Source: Microcella putealis
Lineage (GTDB): Bacteria > Actinomycetota > Actinomycetes > Actinomycetales > Microbacteriaceae
Assembly: GCF_004216575.1 (NCBI RefSeq)
Contig: NZ_SGWW01000001.1
Location: 434,001-498,000 of the forward strand
Direction of reading: 5' to 3'
Length of the DNA: 64,000 nucleotides
Part shown: one piece after another, positions 8,437 to 16,933 of the stretch
How the letters are laid out: the number at the start of each line of letters is the position of its first letter
Position numbering within the stretch: position 1 is the first letter of the stretch
The notes under the pieces: generated by a model
The model's input: only the letters and a program-made list of their open reading frames with translations
What the model was told of the DNA's origin: nothing
The model's database searches: none
Made by a program: the position numbers and the translations under genes

Positions 8437-8793
8437 TCAGCGAGCGTCGCGGCCCGTCTCACCGCCAGCATCGCTTCGAGCGTCGTTCTCGCCCAGCGCC
8501 GCCTCCAGCCGCTGCACCTTGCCGTCCATCTCGCCCACGCGCCCCGGCCGAATGTCGGCCTTCAGCACGAGCGACACCCGCGTGCCGTACGCGCCGACGG
8601 CCTCGGTGGCGCGGCGCACAACATCCATGACCTCGTCCCACTCCCCCTCGATCTCGGTGAACATCGACGAGGTGCGGTTCGGCAGGCCCGACTCGCGCAC
8701 GATGCGCACGGCGGCCGCGACGGCCTCGTGCACCGAGTCGGGCTCCGAGCCGGCGCGGCCACCCGACGGGGCGACCGAAAAGGCGACGATCAT
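8437..8793 (-). CDS. MTH1187/YkoF-family thiamine-binding protein
   Basis: A 118-residue protein of the MTH1187/YkoF-like ferredoxin-fold family. The start is MIVAFSVAPSGG, followed by the family's VHEAVAAAVRIVRESGL helix, the strand TSSMFTEIEGEWDEVMDVV and a terminal strand RVSLVLKADIRPGR. The fold gives confidence; residues after about 95 are an acidic tail. Family members bind thiamine or hydroxymethylpyrimidine and are linked to ECF thiamine uptake. A complete ykoE-ykoDC transporter lies about 34 kb away at 42.0-45.0 kb. Its ATG overlaps the stop of the glycosyltransferase (TCAT at 8790-8793), so it is coupled to that operon. Confidence 0.85.
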   Translation of the reverse strand: MIVAFSVAPSGGRAGSEPDSVHEAVAAAVRIVRESGLPNRTSSMFTEIEGEWDEVMDVVRRATEAVGAYGTRVSLVLKADIRPGRVGEMDGKVQRLEAALGENDARSDAGGETGRDAR

Positions 8794-10124
8794 GAGGATG
8801 CTCCTTCCGCATCACGAGCAACGCTTCCGCTGGCGGGGCGCTCGCCCGCCGTCCCCATCCTGCCCCGCACGACCGACACGAGCGCGGCCACCGCCCACAC
8901 CAGCAGCGCGACGTACAGGAGGTTGCGGGCGGTCAGCACCACGAGCATCCACGTTTCGGCGCCGAGAACCGCCCCGTATTCGACCGGATAGATCACCTGC
9001 GTGAGCGCGGCGACCGCGAGCGCCAGCGACGCGGGCACGCGGAAGCGCAGCCCACCATCGGCGCGCATCAGGATCCCGAGCACGATGGGAGCGGCCAGCC
9101 ACGCCGCGAACTGGGGCGAGCCGACCTTATTGACGGCGACCAGCGCTGCGACGAGCGCGAGGGTGAGGGCCGGCAGCAGCAGTTGCTCGGCGACGCCCCG
9201 ACGGCGCGCGACGAGACCCAGTGACACCACGCCGAGCACGACGATCGCCAGCAGAGGCGTCGCGATCGACGCCATCACGTCGCTGCCGACGCCCGTGACC
9301 TGCCACGTGAGAATCTCGCGGTCATAGGCGATGCGCGCGGCGGGCGCATCGAGGCCCGGGCCACTGACGACCGGCGCACTCGCGGAGCCGCCCGTGAGGC
9401 CCGCGAGCCACATCCACGGCAGCGCGAGCGGCGACTCGACCTGCAGGCCACGCCCCGACTGCTGGGTGAGCGGGCTGAGCAGCGCCGCTCCCCCGCCGAG
9501 CAGCAGGCCGACAACGAGCACGACGGCGCTCACACCGAAGAATCCGCGCGCCACGTCCAGCCAGCGGCGGGCGGCGACGAGCGCGGCGATCAGTAGCGCG
9601 CCCGGCCACACCTTCACCCACGCTCCCGCGGCGATCAGCGCGCCCGCCCAGCGCGGATGTTCCGCCAGCACCGCGACCGCCGTCACCGCGAGTGCCGCCG
9701 TCACCGCGTCGATGCGTCCGAGCGCGATCGGGCCGAGCAGCGCGAGGAAGGCGAGCCACCACCAGGCGGCAGCCACCCGGCGCACATCACGCTTCACGCC
9801 AGCGAGCGACACGAGCGCGATCGCGTTCAGAATCGTCATCAGCAGTAGCCAGGCCAGCGAACCCGCGAGCCCCGTGCCGAACGGGTACACCGCCAGCATC
9901 GGCAAGAGCGCCGGGTACGGGTATACCCACGCCGTGTCGAGGCCCACCCAGCCCTCGCCCGCGATGCCGAGCGCCGCCCAGAACGGGTACACGAGCTGCA
10001 CGTCGCCGAGTGGCAGGCCCGGCAGCAGCAGGTTCGCACCGATGAGCCACGCGTGCACGGCGACGAACGCCCCGGTCAGGGCGAAAGGATGCGCGCCCAC
10101 CTCGCGCCAGAAGGTGCGGTTCAC
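8790..10124 (-). CDS. GT87-like polyprenol-phosphate mannosyltransferase
   Basis: Integral membrane protein of about 444 residues with ten or more hydrophobic helices, resembling the GT87/DUF2029 (PimE-like) GT-C glycosyltransferases. Visible features are an early loop with aromatic and acidic residues (GLDTAWVYPYPALLPM), the ALGRIDAVTAAL motif and the basic pair in WVKVWPGALL typical of the family. It likely transfers mannose from a polyprenyl-phosphate donor to a cell-envelope glycolipid on the outer face. The frame is open to 10433, but that part lies over nnrD. The GTG at 10124 is chosen; no strong Shine-Dalgarno precedes it. See the finding on the 62-bp duplication at this junction. Confidence 0.75.
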   Translation of the reverse strand: MNRTFWREVGAHPFALTGAFVAVHAWLIGANLLLPGLPLGDVQLVYPFWAALGIAGEGWVGLDTAWVYPYPALLPMLAVYPFGTGLAGSLAWLLLMTILNAIALVSLAGVKRDVRRVAAAWWWLAFLALLGPIALGRIDAVTAALAVTAVAVLAEHPRWAGALIAAGAWVKVWPGALLIAALVAARRWLDVARGFFGVSAVVLVVGLLLGGGAALLSPLTQQSGRGLQVESPLALPWMWLAGLTGGSASAPVVSGPGLDAPAARIAYDREILTWQVTGVGSDVMASIATPLLAIVVLGVVSLGLVARRRGVAEQLLLPALTLALVAALVAVNKVGSPQFAAWLAAPIVLGILMRADGGLRFRVPASLALAVAALTQVIYPVEYGAVLGAETWMLVVLTARNLLYVALLVWAVAALVSVVRGRMGTAGERPASGSVARDAEGASS

Positions 10125-10195
10125 GACGCGCGCAGCTCTCGCGAGAACGCGCGGCTCACGCGGCGGGCCGGCGTGCCGCGGTTCACGACGCGCGC
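10116..10195. repeat. 18-nt direct repeat at 62-nt offset between nnrD and the GT87 gene
   Basis: GCGGTTCACGACGCGCGC occurs exactly at 10116-10133 and 10178-10195. On the minus strand each copy contains GTGA. In the first it is the nnrD stop region, in the second the proposed start of the next gene. It looks like a remnant of a local tandem duplication. Confidence 0.7.
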
Positions 10196-11046
10196 CCGGA
10201 ATGCGCCAGCACGTCGCGGATGACGGCGGGAATCGCGGCGCAGAGGTCGAGCACGGTGAACGGGCCGCCCGCGGAGGCGCGGCGGGCCGCGGCGCCGTGT
10301 AGGGCGGCGGCCGCGGCGGCGAGCTCGGCGAGACGATCCGCAATCGCGTCGTCCTGGCTTGCCGGTGCCACCAGCTCGCGCGCGTGGGTCGCGACGAGCG
10401 CGCCCAAGAGCCCTGCGAGGGCGTCACCGGCACCGGCGGTGGCGAGCCAGGGCGTCGCTTCCGCGACCACGAGCATCCGGCCAGCAGGCGTCACGACGCG
10501 CGTCGTCGCGCCCTTCAGCAACACGACCGCGTCGAGCGTGCGGGCAGCGTCGAGCACGGATGCATCGGGGTCGGCGAGCACGGCCGCGCGGTCGACGCCG
10601 CTGAGGCGCGCGAGCTCTCCGGCGTGCGGGGTCAGCACGCGGGGCACGGCGCGGGCGCGCGGGTCGCGGGCCAGCGGCAGGCCGGTCGCATCGAGCACGA
10701 GGGGCACGCCGGCGTCGAGTGCTGAGCGCACGCGGGCCTCGGCCAGCGCCTCGGAGTCGCCGCCGTCGTCGAGCCCCGAGCCGATCAACCACGCCTGGGC
10801 ACGACCGTCGACCGTCACCGCCTCGGGGCGGCGGGCGAGCACCAGGTCGGCCGCGCGGGCGGGCCCGAGGTAGCGCACCATGCCGACGCCGGTGCGCAGC
10901 GCCGCCTCGACGGCGAGCACCGCGGCGCCCGGGTAGCGCTCCGACCCGGCGACGATGCCGAGCACCCCGCGCGAGTACTTGTCGTCGGTCTCGACGGGCA
11001 CGCGGATGCTCGCCGCCGCATCAAGGAGCGTCACCGTCTCGCGCAT
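10183..11046 (-). CDS. nnrD: ADP/ATP-dependent NAD(P)H-hydrate dehydratase
   Basis: Ribokinase-fold repair enzyme of 287 residues that dehydrates S-NAD(P)HX to NAD(P)H using ADP or ATP. The family blocks are present: DKYSRGVLGIVAGSERYPGAA near the N-terminus, the DATGL strand, TPHAGELARL, VLLKGATTRV and the phosphate-binding, catalytic-Asp motif TAGAGDALAG (usually GTGDVLAG). Only the dehydratase domain is present; the NnrE epimerase domain found fused in some bacteria is absent. It is the first gene of a minus-strand operon continuing through the GT87 and thiamine-binding genes. It is divergent from the Old Yellow Enzyme gene 53 nt away. Confidence 0.93.
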   Translation of the reverse strand: MRETVTLLDAAASIRVPVETDDKYSRGVLGIVAGSERYPGAAVLAVEAALRTGVGMVRYLGPARAADLVLARRPEAVTVDGRAQAWLIGSGLDDGGDSEALAEARVRSALDAGVPLVLDATGLPLARDPRARAVPRVLTPHAGELARLSGVDRAAVLADPDASVLDAARTLDAVVLLKGATTRVVTPAGRMLVVAEATPWLATAGAGDALAGLLGALVATHARELVAPASQDDAIADRLAELAAAAAALHGAAARRASAGGPFTVLDLCAAIPAVIRDVLAHSGRAS

Positions 11047-11099
11047 GCGCCCACCCTACGGCGGGAATACGCCCAGGCGCGGTTCGCTTGGATGGAGGC

Positions 11100-12200
11100 G
11101 TGGACTCGACGCTGTTTAGCCCCCTGACCCTCCGCTCGCTGACCCTGCGTAACCGCCTCTGGGTGTCGCCGCTCTGCCAGTACTCGTCGAACCAGCAAGA
11201 CGGCGTGCCCACCGACTGGCACCTCGTGCACCTCGGCTCGTTCGCCCGCGGCGGCGCCGGCCTCGTCATGGCGGAGGCGACCGCGGTCGTGCCCGAGGGC
11301 CGCATCACGCCCCGCGACACCGGCATCTGGAACGATGAACAAGTCAGCGCATGGCGCCGCGTGACCGACTTCATCCACTCGCAGGGAGCCGCCGCCGCGA
11401 TCCAGCTCGCCCACGCCGGGCGCAAGGCGAGCGCCTACCCCGAGTTCGGCACCCTGCTCGGCGGCTACACCGGCAGCGGCACGGCTCCCGTTGACCGCGG
11501 CGGCTGGATTCCCGAGGCGCCCAGCGCGATCGCGTTCGAGCCGTACGTGACGCCCGTCGCGGTGAGCGCCACGCGCATCCAGGAGCTCATTCAGGCGTTC
11601 GCCGACGGCGCCCGCCGCAGCGTCGAGGCCGGCTTCGACCTCGTCGAAATTCACGCCGCTCACGGCTACCTGATTCACCAGTTCCTGTCGCCCCTGTCGA
11701 ACGAGCGCGACGACGAGTTCGGCGGAACGCTCGAGAACCGTGCGCGGTTCCTGCTCGACATCGTGCGAGCCGTGCGAGCCGCCGTGCCCGAAACGCCGAT
11801 GCTCGTGCGCTTCAGCGCCACCGACTACACCGAGGGCGGCTGGAACGAGGACGACACCGCAACCGTTGCGCACTGGGCGCTCGAGGCGGGCGCCGACCTG
11901 TTCGACATCTCGTCGGGCGGGCTCGTGCGGGCGCCGATTCCGGTCGGCCCCGGCTACCAGGTGCCTCTCGCCGCACACGTGCGCACGCAGGGCGAGGTGC
12001 CGGTGAACGCCGTCGGGCTCATCACGACCGCCGAACAGGCCGAGCAGATTCTGCGCGACGGGCACGCCGACGCGATCATGATGGGGCGCGAGTTCATGCG
12101 CGACCCGCACGCGCCGCTGCGCTTCGCGCGCGAGCTGGGTGTCGAGTTCGCCGAAAGCGACGACATCTGGCCGCCGCAGTACGTGCGCGCGAAGATCTAG
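11100..12200 (+). CDS. YqjM/NamA-type Old Yellow Enzyme (NADPH:flavin oxidoreductase)
   Basis: FMN-dependent ene-reductase of 366 residues. Class III (YqjM) hallmarks are the regulatory Cys in SPLCQYSS, the flavin-contacting QLAHAGRKAS, the substrate His pair HAAHGYLIHQFLSP, SNERDDEFGGTLENRARF, and the C-terminal phosphate site MMGREFMRDP with a final Trp-Pro-Pro-Gln-Tyr. It reduces activated C=C bonds of enones and electrophiles with NADPH. The frame is open leftwards into nnrD. The GTG at 11100 gives the usual N-terminus (DSTLFSPLTLRSLTLRNR); a TTG at 11088 is the alternative. The GGAGG ahead is too close for ordinary use, so the start is somewhat uncertain. Confidence 0.92.
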   Translation: MDSTLFSPLTLRSLTLRNRLWVSPLCQYSSNQQDGVPTDWHLVHLGSFARGGAGLVMAEATAVVPEGRITPRDTGIWNDEQVSAWRRVTDFIHSQGAAAAIQLAHAGRKASAYPEFGTLLGGYTGSGTAPVDRGGWIPEAPSAIAFEPYVTPVAVSATRIQELIQAFADGARRSVEAGFDLVEIHAAHGYLIHQFLSPLSNERDDEFGGTLENRARFLLDIVRAVRAAVPETPMLVRFSATDYTEGGWNEDDTATVAHWALEAGADLFDISSGGLVRAPIPVGPGYQVPLAAHVRTQGEVPVNAVGLITTAEQAEQILRDGHADAIMMGREFMRDPHAPLRFARELGVEFAESDDIWPPQYVRAKI

Positions 12201-12240
12201 GGACAGCGCTCGCGCCGATGGGCGCGTGCCGGGCGCAGAT

Positions 12241-13110
12241 TCAGGATGCGCGCCCCGGCTTCACCGCCCGGCCCAGCACCGAGGTGGTGACGTGGTCGAT
12301 GGTCGCGCCGTCGCCATTCGTCAGCATGAGGCGCAGTGCCCGCATGAGTGCGGCGCGCCGGTCGTCGTCGAAGCGGTCGACGACGGGCCCGAACGGCGTG
12401 CCGAACAAGCCATGAAGTTCGGCGTCGAGGCTCGGCCAGCGCACGGGCAGCGACTCGCGCGAGGCGCTCACCTCGGTGAGCCCCGCCCCGACGAGCGCGT
12501 CGACCACGTCGGCGACCGACATGGTGAGCGCCGCGTTCGAGATCGTGCGGGGCACGCCCGACGCCGCCGCGTCGGCGGTCAGCGCGTCAGCGAAGGCGTC
12601 GAACGGGTCGAGCCGCTCGCCCTCGGCCCAGACGGCGACGACGAGGACACCCCCGGGCCGCAGCACGCGGCGGCACTCGGCGAGGGCCGCGCGCCGGTCG
12701 GCCATGAACGGCAAGCCCTGCTGGCAGAGCACCGCGTCGACACTGGCGTCGGGCAGCTCGATCGCTGTCGCGTCGCCGACGAGCGCCTCGATGGGGGCGC
12801 GCCCGGGCGAGGCAGCCTCAATGGCGTAGTCGAGCATCCGGGCGCTCGAATCGCACGCGATGACGCGACCCGCGTCGCCGACGACCGCGGCGGCCGCCCG
12901 GGAGGCGGCTCCCGTGCCGGCGGCGACGTCGAGCACGGTCGCACCGCGCGGCAGCCGCGCGAGGCGCACGAGGCGGTGCGCCCACGGCTCGAAGAGCACC
13001 GGGTCGAGGTAGCGGTGGTAGTTCTCTGACACGCTGGCCGCGTCGAAATGGTTGCGCCGCGGCGCACCCGCGCCCGATGCGGCAGGCACGGATGCGGTGG
13101 TCGCGCCCAT
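12241..13110 (-). CDS. class I SAM-dependent methyltransferase (UbiE-like)
   Basis: Methyltransferase of 289 residues with motif I VLDVAAGTGAAS, motif II acidic strand (VIACDSSARML), motif III around VDAVLCQQGLPFM and the post-motif RRVLRPGGVLVVAVW. The longer frame reaches 13164 but overlaps the E2 gene. The ATG at 13110 is 4 nt after the E2 stop and is preferred. It is the last gene of the bkd operon. The substrate is unknown; the context permits a quinone or lipid precursor, but nothing in the sequence fixes it. Confidence 0.85.
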   Translation of the reverse strand: MGATTASVPAASGAGAPRRNHFDAASVSENYHRYLDPVLFEPWAHRLVRLARLPRGATVLDVAAGTGAASRAAAAVVGDAGRVIACDSSARMLDYAIEAASPGRAPIEALVGDATAIELPDASVDAVLCQQGLPFMADRRAALAECRRVLRPGGVLVVAVWAEGERLDPFDAFADALTADAAASGVPRTISNAALTMSVADVVDALVGAGLTEVSASRESLPVRWPSLDAELHGLFGTPFGPVVDRFDDDRRAALMRALRLMLTNGDGATIDHVTTSVLGRAVKPGRAS

Positions 13111-13114
13111 CGCG

Positions 13115-14506
13115 CTACACCCGCCCCAGCACGGTCGCCGGGTCGGCAAGCATGCGCCCGACATCGGCGAGGAACCGCGCTCCCTGCTCGCCGTCGACGA
13201 GCCGGTGGTCGAACGAGAGGCTGAGCGTCATGACGTCGCGCAGACGGATCTTTCCGCGGTGCTCCCACGGCCGGCGCTGCACGGCCCCTGTCGCGAGAAT
13301 CGCCGACTGACCCGGCACCAAGATCGGTGTGCCCGCGTCGATGCCGAAGACGCCCACGTTCGAGATCGTCACGGTTCCGCCCGTCAACTGCTGCGGGGTG
13401 AGCTCGCCGGCCCGCGCCGTGCGGGCAAGCGCTCCGATCGCCTCGGTCAGCTCGCCCACCGTCTTCGCGTGGGCGTGCTCGACCACCGGAACCATGAGCC
13501 CGCGCGGGGCCGCGACGGCAATGCCGAGGTTCACGTGACCCCACTCGACGATCTCGCCGGCGTTGTCGTCCCAGTGCGCGTTGAGCGCGGGCTGGACTGC
13601 GAGGGCGAGGCACACGGCCTTCGAGATGACGGCCAGCAGCGAGGCGCGCTCGCCCGCCTCGCTCAGGCGCCGCACGAGCTTCATGGTGCGCGTCACGTCG
13701 ACTGTGAGAAAGACGCTCACGTGCGGCGCGGTGAACGCGCTGTCGACCATCGCCTGGGCGGTGGCCTTGCGCACGCCGCGGATCGGCGTACGGCGCTCGT
13801 CGGGGTAGCCCGCGCTGGCGGGTACCGTGCGCGCGGCGGTCGCCGATTCGGGTGCGGCGTTTGTCGACGCCGGCGGCTCCGATGCGCTCGGCGCGCTCGG
13901 CGTCGAGGCGGCGTGCTGCACGTCGTCGCGAGTGACGAGCCCGTGCGGGCCCGATCCGCTGATCGACGCGAGGTCGACGCCGAGCGTGTGGGCGAGCTTG
14001 CGCACGGGCGGGGTGGCGAGGGTGCGCTCGCGCGCGACACTCGCCGCGCTCGGCACGCTCGCGCTGCCCGCGCCGGTCGCGCTGCCTGCGCGTGACGGGA
14101 TGCTCGGCGCGGCCGGCGCGAACGCCCCCTTTCGCGCTTTCCGCGCGGGCGCCCTGCCGGAGGCCGCGGCCGGCCCGTAGCCGACGAGCACTGCCTGCCG
14201 CTCGGGCGCGGCCGGAGCCTCCGGCACCGACACAGCTGAAGCCGGCGCCGCCGGCCCCGCCGGCGCCTCCACCTCGAAGCGCACGATGGGCGCGCCAACG
14301 TTCACCGTCTCGCCCGGAGCCGCGCACAGCTCGGCGACGACGCCCGCCACCGGCGAGGGCAGCTGCACGACGGCCTTCGCCGTCTCCACATCGGCGATGG
14401 TCTGGTTGAGCGTCACCGTGTCGCCAACGCTGATGTGCCACTCGACGAGTTCAGACTCGGTGAGCCCCTCGCCGAGGTCGGGCATCGCAAATTCGCGGAT
14501 CGCCAT
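13115..14506 (-). CDS. bkdC: E2 dihydrolipoyl acyltransferase of branched-chain 2-oxo-acid dehydrogenase
   Basis: The 463-residue transacylase core. The N-terminal lipoyl domain has its lipoylated Lys44 in DVETAKAVVQ. An Ala/Pro-rich linker follows, then a peripheral-subunit-binding domain (PPVRKLAHTLGVDLASISG, GLVTRDDVQ), a second linker and the CAT domain ending LSFDHRLVDGEQGA, with catalytic His and Asp. It moves the acyl group from lipoyl to CoA. The gene start overlaps the E1-beta stop by 1 nt (TGATG type). One lipoyl domain and partnership with a separate alpha/beta E1 point to the BCKDH type rather than AceE-dependent PDH. No E3 gene is adjacent. Confidence 0.9.
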   Translation of the reverse strand: MAIREFAMPDLGEGLTESELVEWHISVGDTVTLNQTIADVETAKAVVQLPSPVAGVVAELCAAPGETVNVGAPIVRFEVEAPAGPAAPASAVSVPEAPAAPERQAVLVGYGPAAASGRAPARKARKGAFAPAAPSIPSRAGSATGAGSASVPSAASVARERTLATPPVRKLAHTLGVDLASISGSGPHGLVTRDDVQHAASTPSAPSASEPPASTNAAPESATAARTVPASAGYPDERRTPIRGVRKATAQAMVDSAFTAPHVSVFLTVDVTRTMKLVRRLSEAGERASLLAVISKAVCLALAVQPALNAHWDDNAGEIVEWGHVNLGIAVAAPRGLMVPVVEHAHAKTVGELTEAIGALARTARAGELTPQQLTGGTVTISNVGVFGIDAGTPILVPGQSAILATGAVQRRPWEHRGKIRLRDVMTLSLSFDHRLVDGEQGARFLADVGRMLADPATVLGRV

Positions 14507-15543
14507 CAGAGCATCGCCCCCGCGTACAGCGCCGGGCGCCGCCCCATCGTGCGGTCGACCGCGTCGAGGATGCGGTCGAGGTCGGGCAGGAAGTGCTCTT
14601 CGTGGCGCGAGGCCGGGTACGGCAGGTCGAAGCCGGTGACCCGCTGCGGCGGGGCTTCGAGGTGGTAGAAGCAGCGATCGGTGAGCTCGGCGGCGAGATC
14701 CGCACCGACTCCCCCGGTGCGCTGCGCCTCGTGCGCGATGACGAGTCGGCCAGTCTTCGCGACGGAGGCGACGACCGTGTCGACGTCGACGGGCGCGAGT
14801 GAGCGTAGGTCGATGACCTCGATCGAAACGGAATCCGACTCACCCGCGACCGAACCCGCAGCAGCCGCAGCAGCCGCGTCAATCGCGGTCGCCACGAGCG
14901 GCCCGTAGGTGACGAGCGTCACGTCGCTGCCCGGCACCACGACCCGGGCCGAGCCCATCGGCAGCACGTCGTCGCGATCGATCGCGTCTTCGTCGACCTC
15001 GCCCTTCGTCCAGTAGCGACGCTTCGGCTCGAAGAACAGCACGGGGTCGTCCGAGCGGATCGCCTGCTGCAGCATCGTGTGCGCGTCTTGCGGGTTCGAG
15101 CAGGTCACGACGCGAAGGCCCGCCGTGTGCGCAAAGTACGCCTCGGGGCTTTCGGAGTGGTGCTCCACCGCCCCGATGCCACCGCCGAAGGGCACGCGGA
15201 TCGTGATCGGCATGCGCACGTTGCCACGGGTGCGGTAGTGCAGCTTCGCCACCTGGGTGACGATCTGGTCGAACGCCGGGTAGATGAAGCCGTCGAACTG
15301 AATCTCGACGACCGGCCGGAAGCCCTTGAACGCCAGCCCGACGGCCATGCCGAGGATTCCGGATTCCGCGAGCGGCATATCCATGACGCGCATCTCCCCG
15401 AACTCGTTCTTCAGCCCGTCTGTCACACGGAACACGCCGCCCAGGGTGCCGATGTCTTCGCCCATGATGAGCACGCGGTCGTCGTGTGCGAGCGAGCGGC
15501 GCAGCGAGGCGTTGAGCGCCTTCGCGAGTGTCATCTCGGTCAT
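14506..15543 (-). CDS. bkdB: E1-beta subunit of branched-chain 2-oxo-acid dehydrogenase
   Basis: Transketolase-fold beta subunit of 345 residues. Recognisable blocks are LIMGEDIGTLGGVFRVTDGL, MPLAESGILGMAVGLAFKGFRPVVE, the QFDGFIYPAFDQI region, RVPFGGGIGAVEHHSES (catalytic His region), DPVLFFEPKRRYW and the C-terminal domain with IEVIDLRSL and HEAQRTGGVGADLAA. With E1-alpha it decarboxylates the 2-oxo acids of Val, Leu and Ile and acylates E2. In actinobacteria the products prime iso- and anteiso-fatty acids. Its start overlaps the E1-alpha stop by 1 nt, so the subunits are translationally coupled. Confidence 0.92.
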   Translation of the reverse strand: MTEMTLAKALNASLRRSLAHDDRVLIMGEDIGTLGGVFRVTDGLKNEFGEMRVMDMPLAESGILGMAVGLAFKGFRPVVEIQFDGFIYPAFDQIVTQVAKLHYRTRGNVRMPITIRVPFGGGIGAVEHHSESPEAYFAHTAGLRVVTCSNPQDAHTMLQQAIRSDDPVLFFEPKRRYWTKGEVDEDAIDRDDVLPMGSARVVVPGSDVTLVTYGPLVATAIDAAAAAAAGSVAGESDSVSIEVIDLRSLAPVDVDTVVASVAKTGRLVIAHEAQRTGGVGADLAAELTDRCFYHLEAPPQRVTGFDLPYPASRHEEHFLPDLDRILDAVDRTMGRRPALYAGAML

Positions 15544-16673
15544 CAGTGTTCGCCCCCCTCAAAGCTGTCGAGGTACTCGCCAAACTGCCGGCGCTGCTCG
15601 TCGATGCCGCGGTGCGGCTCGGCGTAGACGTGATCGAACATGGTCAGCGGGTCCGGATCTTTCTGCTCCGTGCATCCGGCCCGGAATTCGGCGGCAGCCT
15701 CGTCGGCGCGACGGGCGATGGATGCTGCGAGCGCGTCATCGAGGATGCCCGCCTCGCGCAGGTACGCCTCCACGCGGGCGAGCGGGTCGCGGCCCGCCCA
15801 CTCTTCGCGCTCGAGCGGGTCGACGTAGCGGGACGGGTCGTCGGAGGTCGTGTGCGGGCCCATGCGGTAGGTGATCGCCTCGATGAACGTCGGCCCACCG
15901 CCCTCGCGGGCCTGCTCGACGGCGCGGCGGGTGACGGCCATGACGGCGAGCACGTCGTTGCCGTCGACGCGCACGCTCGGAATGCCGAAGCCGGGCGCGC
16001 GGTCGGCGATCGGGCGCTGCGCCTGCAGCGTGACGGGCTCGCTGATCGCCCACTGGTTGTTCTGGCAGAAGAAGATCACGGGCGCGCGGAACGTCGCGGC
16101 GAACACCATCGCCTCGTTCACGTCACCCTGCGTCGTGGCACCGTCGCCGAAGTAGGCGACCGCGACCGAGTCTTCGCCGTCGAGCTTCGCGCCGACCGCG
16201 TAGCCCATGGCGTGCAGAGCCTGCGTGCCGATGACGATCGCGGGGGTCGCCATGCCGACCTCATAGGGGTTCCAGCCCGACAGGGCGGTGCCGCGCCACA
16301 CGTTCAGCATCTCGGTGAGCTTCACCCCGCGGCAGTAGGCGACGGCGTTCTCGCGGTAGCTCGAGAACACGAAGTCGTCGGGGCGCAGCACGCGGGCAGA
16401 CCCCACCTGGGCGGCCTCCTGGCCGAGCAGCGGCGGCCAGAGCCCGAGCTCGCCCTGCCGCTGCAGGGCCGTCGCTTCGACGTCGAGGCGGCGCACGATG
16501 ACGAGGTCTTCGTAGAGGCTCGCGAGCTGGTCGCCCGTGACGTCGGCGACGTAGTCGTCGTAGGGAGCGTGCGGAACTCGGCGACCGGAGGCGTCAAGCA
16601 GTTGAACCGGGCGGTCGGGCGGCGTGGATGCACGCGGCGCGCTCTCGCGGGATTCGGACAGGGACGACGGCAC
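15543..16673 (-). CDS. bkdA: E1-alpha subunit of branched-chain 2-oxo-acid dehydrogenase
   Basis: Thiamine-diphosphate-dependent alpha subunit of 376 residues. The ThDP/Mg motif is YFGDGATTQGD followed by FFCQNNQWAIS (GDG ... NN). Other blocks are the LGQEAAQVGSA substrate region and the regulatory-loop segment YRMGPHTTSDDPSRY, where a Ser sits in the position phosphorylated in mitochondrial E1-alpha. It is first in the operon bkdA-bkdB-bkdC-methyltransferase. The roughly 260-nt divergent region to the FAD dehydrogenase should hold its promoter. Substrate class (branched-chain rather than pyruvate) is inferred from family resemblance. Confidence 0.9.
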   Translation of the reverse strand: MPSSLSESRESAPRASTPPDRPVQLLDASGRRVPHAPYDDYVADVTGDQLASLYEDLVIVRRLDVEATALQRQGELGLWPPLLGQEAAQVGSARVLRPDDFVFSSYRENAVAYCRGVKLTEMLNVWRGTALSGWNPYEVGMATPAIVIGTQALHAMGYAVGAKLDGEDSVAVAYFGDGATTQGDVNEAMVFAATFRAPVIFFCQNNQWAISEPVTLQAQRPIADRAPGFGIPSVRVDGNDVLAVMAVTRRAVEQAREGGGPTFIEAITYRMGPHTTSDDPSRYVDPLEREEWAGRDPLARVEAYLREAGILDDALAASIARRADEAAAEFRAGCTEQKDPDPLTMFDHVYAEPHRGIDEQRRQFGEYLDSFEGGEH

Positions 16674-16933
16674 TGGCTCCTCCGATCCACCGCTTCCGAC
16701 GGGTGTGTCGGTGCACGGTGACGCTCACAGCCCCCGCTTGTGGCGGCGACTGACCCGGGCGACGGTGCCCGAGGCTACGTACGACGGTAACCCTGATTGG
16801 GTGTCGCGACAAGGACGGCACGCCACCCTGTGGATGCTCGTTTGGACACGAACGGCCCCATGCGGCCCTGCGCCGCCGGCAACGCAGCGATCGGCATACT
16901 GGTCGCAGACCCCCTCACACAGAAGGAGACCCG
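16674..16933. other. divergent intergenic region, bkdA / FAD dehydrogenase
   Basis: About 260 nt with no coding signal. The self-complementary 8-mer TACGTACG is followed by CGGTAACCC around 16776-16791. A possible rightward -35 TTGGAC lies near 16843 and a loose ATACTG near 16897. No convincing repeat or known operator is seen. The right end carries a strong Shine-Dalgarno site AGAAGGAGA. Confidence 0.35.

Noticed and set aside
12579..14441. A minus-strand frame of 620 codons beside E2
   Set aside because: Same strand as E2 and the methyltransferase but another frame. Arg-rich low-complexity product; the lipoyl, binding and CAT motifs are all in the other frame.
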